From contig JACEEZ010025419.1 in assembly GCA_016584305.1 (NCBI GenBank), forward strand, positions 122,501 through 186,500: 64,000 nucleotides of DNA, read 5' to 3'. Positions 62,470-64,000 of the stretch are shown here, one piece after another. The notes below the pieces were generated by a model. It searched no databases and had not been told where the DNA came from. It saw nothing but the letters and a program-made list of their open reading frames with translations. The position numbers were made by a program, and so were the translations under genes. This DNA comes from Chionoecetes opilio (taxonomy: Eukaryota; Arthropoda; Malacostraca; Decapoda; Majidae). Positions within the stretch are counted from its first letter, which is position 1; every line of letters starts with the position of its first letter.

Positions 62470-64000
62470 AAGTGGCAGAGGTTAAATTTCTCCATCTGTA
62501 ACAGGTGGGTGTCTACAGCGTGTAGTGGCAGCCTTGTAAAAGTCTTGGGTGGAGAATTACACAGAGGGCTTGCAGGTTAGGATGGATGAGTGGGAAGAAC
62601 TGTAGAGGGAAAAGTTGTTGTTGAGGAAAGAAGTCCTGCCGAGGGTTTTCCTCGTTCAATGCATGAGTTATGTTCCTGGAAAATCGTGTTTAACAAAATA
62701 AGTGTTCAACGAATCCTTTTTTCCCATTAGTTTTATAAAATCTTAGAACAATTTTGTGCATTAAAAACATTTTAGTACTTTATTTCGTAACTGAATTTTC
62801 GAAAGGCGAGGGAGCGTTGAAAGAGGAATGATTGTGTTGATCTTTTGCCAGCATGCACTTTATGCGTGTGGTGTGGTGTGCGCCATCTCTGGTCTTTGAT
62901 AGCCAGCGTTTACACACAACAGCCACACCAGCTCCTACTGGAGTGAAGGATTGCCGTGATCAGCTTCTGCCAGGGTTTCAAGGTCTCAACTGCCGTACCT
63001 ATGCCATGCCAGGTGAACACAGGCTTTAGTGTGAAGGAGACAGGTCCATAATGTCACCTCCCTGCCAGGGAATCAAACCTGCGTTCTCTCAGACCTGTCG
63101 GATCTCTTGGTTGTGAGCCGAGCGTGCAGACCAGCACACCACTGGGCTTGAAAGTGTAAAGATGGGAACACAATTTGACACTTCTGCCTTAGCCATCTTG
63201 CTTAAGGGAATTTAACATGATAAGGCATCAGAATAGAGAAGTATGCAGGACACAGTTTTGTTGAGGAGCACAGAAGCTGCAGGTCTCGGCAGACAAAGTA
63301 CACACATGTGGCACAAGTGAAAGTGATAGAGGAGTAAACAGACAAGTAGACAAGGGTGTGATTTGTGAATGGCAAATGGCAAAGCTGTTATGTATGTTGC
63401 TTTGCTTAGAGAGGTAGACTATAACACACCTTAATAGTTTGATGGTAGGAGGATTGAGTCCCTTTCAGTGTGATATATTCTAAACATTTTTGATTTATCA
63501 AGTTTGATGGATATCTTGCACCTATAACAATACAGGTTCATGTTCCAGTTTTCCTGAATGTCTTTCATTTTTTCCTCCCAGATGTTGAGGATATGCAAAG
63601 TTGGACCTGCATACTTTGGTTGAAGCTTTTGACTCTTGCACTCAGCTGTTTTCCGAGCGCTTGTTCCTCGGAGGCGCCTCACTCAGCACTGCATCTGTAG
63701 GACTGGCTGGGCTAGTACTCTCCCCAATTACTATTAAGAGCAATGGTTTTGGTTGATGAACAGTGGTGTTCAATGTGCATATTTTTATTTTCTTGAAATT
63801 GGAAAATGTGTACTCGCTTAAAAGTGCAGTGTTAAATTTGCTAAGGTTGTTAACATGAATAAGGATGTTCTACTACTACTACTACTACTACCGCTACTAC
63901 TACTACCGCCACTTCTATTTCTGTGTGGGTTTGTGTATTGTGACTCAACCTGGCCAGTGACTTCAACTTCTTGTGAAAGGGTTGAAGGAATACAAAAGGT
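62470..64000. other. 3' flank of eIF4H
   Basis: Putative 3'UTR start with a donor-like CAG/GTGGGT at 62502, a fragment resembling pogo-type MITEs (62650-62830), the SINE at 62990-63151, then unassigned DNA with a CTA/CTACCG trinucleotide tract at 63870-63912. No further coding exon recognised. Confidence 0.4.
62990..63151 (-). mobile_element. tRNA-Val-like SINE, diverged
   Basis: On the minus strand AGTGGTGTGCTGGTCTGCAC, then CTCGGCTCACAACC, then B box GGTTTGATTCC, resembles the SINE at 57748. It lies downstream of the eIF4H stop codon. A body-only scrap of the same type (GGTGAAC..GGCT..AGTG.GAAAGGAGAC) is visible at about 27085-27160. Confidence 0.6.

Overview
The window is animal nuclear DNA, most likely from an arthropod and probably a crustacean. 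This is inferred from two spliced genes with GT-AG introns of kilobase size, short tracts of the arthropod-type telomere motif TTAGG, very long GA/CT and CA/GT microsatellites, tRNA-derived SINEs, and many LINE, hAT, MULE, piggyBac-like and foldback remnants. Nothing in it is bacterial; there are no operons or CRISPR arrays.

Two host genes lie head to tail on the + strand. At 19190-44439 is a 19-exon homologue of Myb-binding protein 1A (MYBBP1A, yeast Pol5 family), a large nucleolar alpha-helical repeat protein with two acidic stretches and a lysine-rich tail. At 46564-62469 is a 6-exon homologue of translation initiation factor eIF4H: an 11-residue first exon, an 11.6 kb first intron, one RRM, RGG/glycine-rich linkers and the conserved eIF4H C-terminus. 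Exon phases match at every junction, but MYBBP1A exon 9 and eIF4H exon 5 each contain frame breaks that look like small indels in GC-rich or homopolymeric sequence.

The first 19 kb is a transposon graveyard. Its core is a three-level nest: a LINE (about 7.18-18.52 kb) is interrupted by a DNA transposon with ~265 bp terminal inverted repeats (10411-17980, apparent 3-bp GAA duplication), and that transposon is interrupted by a minus-strand Gypsy-type LTR retrotransposon (12259-17496). Removing the middle element restores the LINE reading frame exactly. The DNA transposon carries a cysteine-rich gene of a type I recall as widespread but uncharacterised in aquatic invertebrates. It is the strongest candidate here for a poorly described system.

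The MYBBP1A introns hold a second LINE with two hAT-type insertions, foldback MITEs, a piggyBac-like MITE inserted at a TTAA inside a foldback MITE, a palindromic TTAA element, and five minisatellites (unit lengths 43, 31, 65, 38 and 62 bp). The 43-bp unit copies the exon 6 donor splice site about twenty times. The eIF4H first intron holds two more LINEs, a MULE-type element with a 9-bp duplication and iterated terminal repeats, a pogo-like element, two hAT-type elements, and a tRNA-Val-like SINE that shares its 3' tail with a neighbouring LINE.

All family names come from motif recognition and recall; no database search was run.
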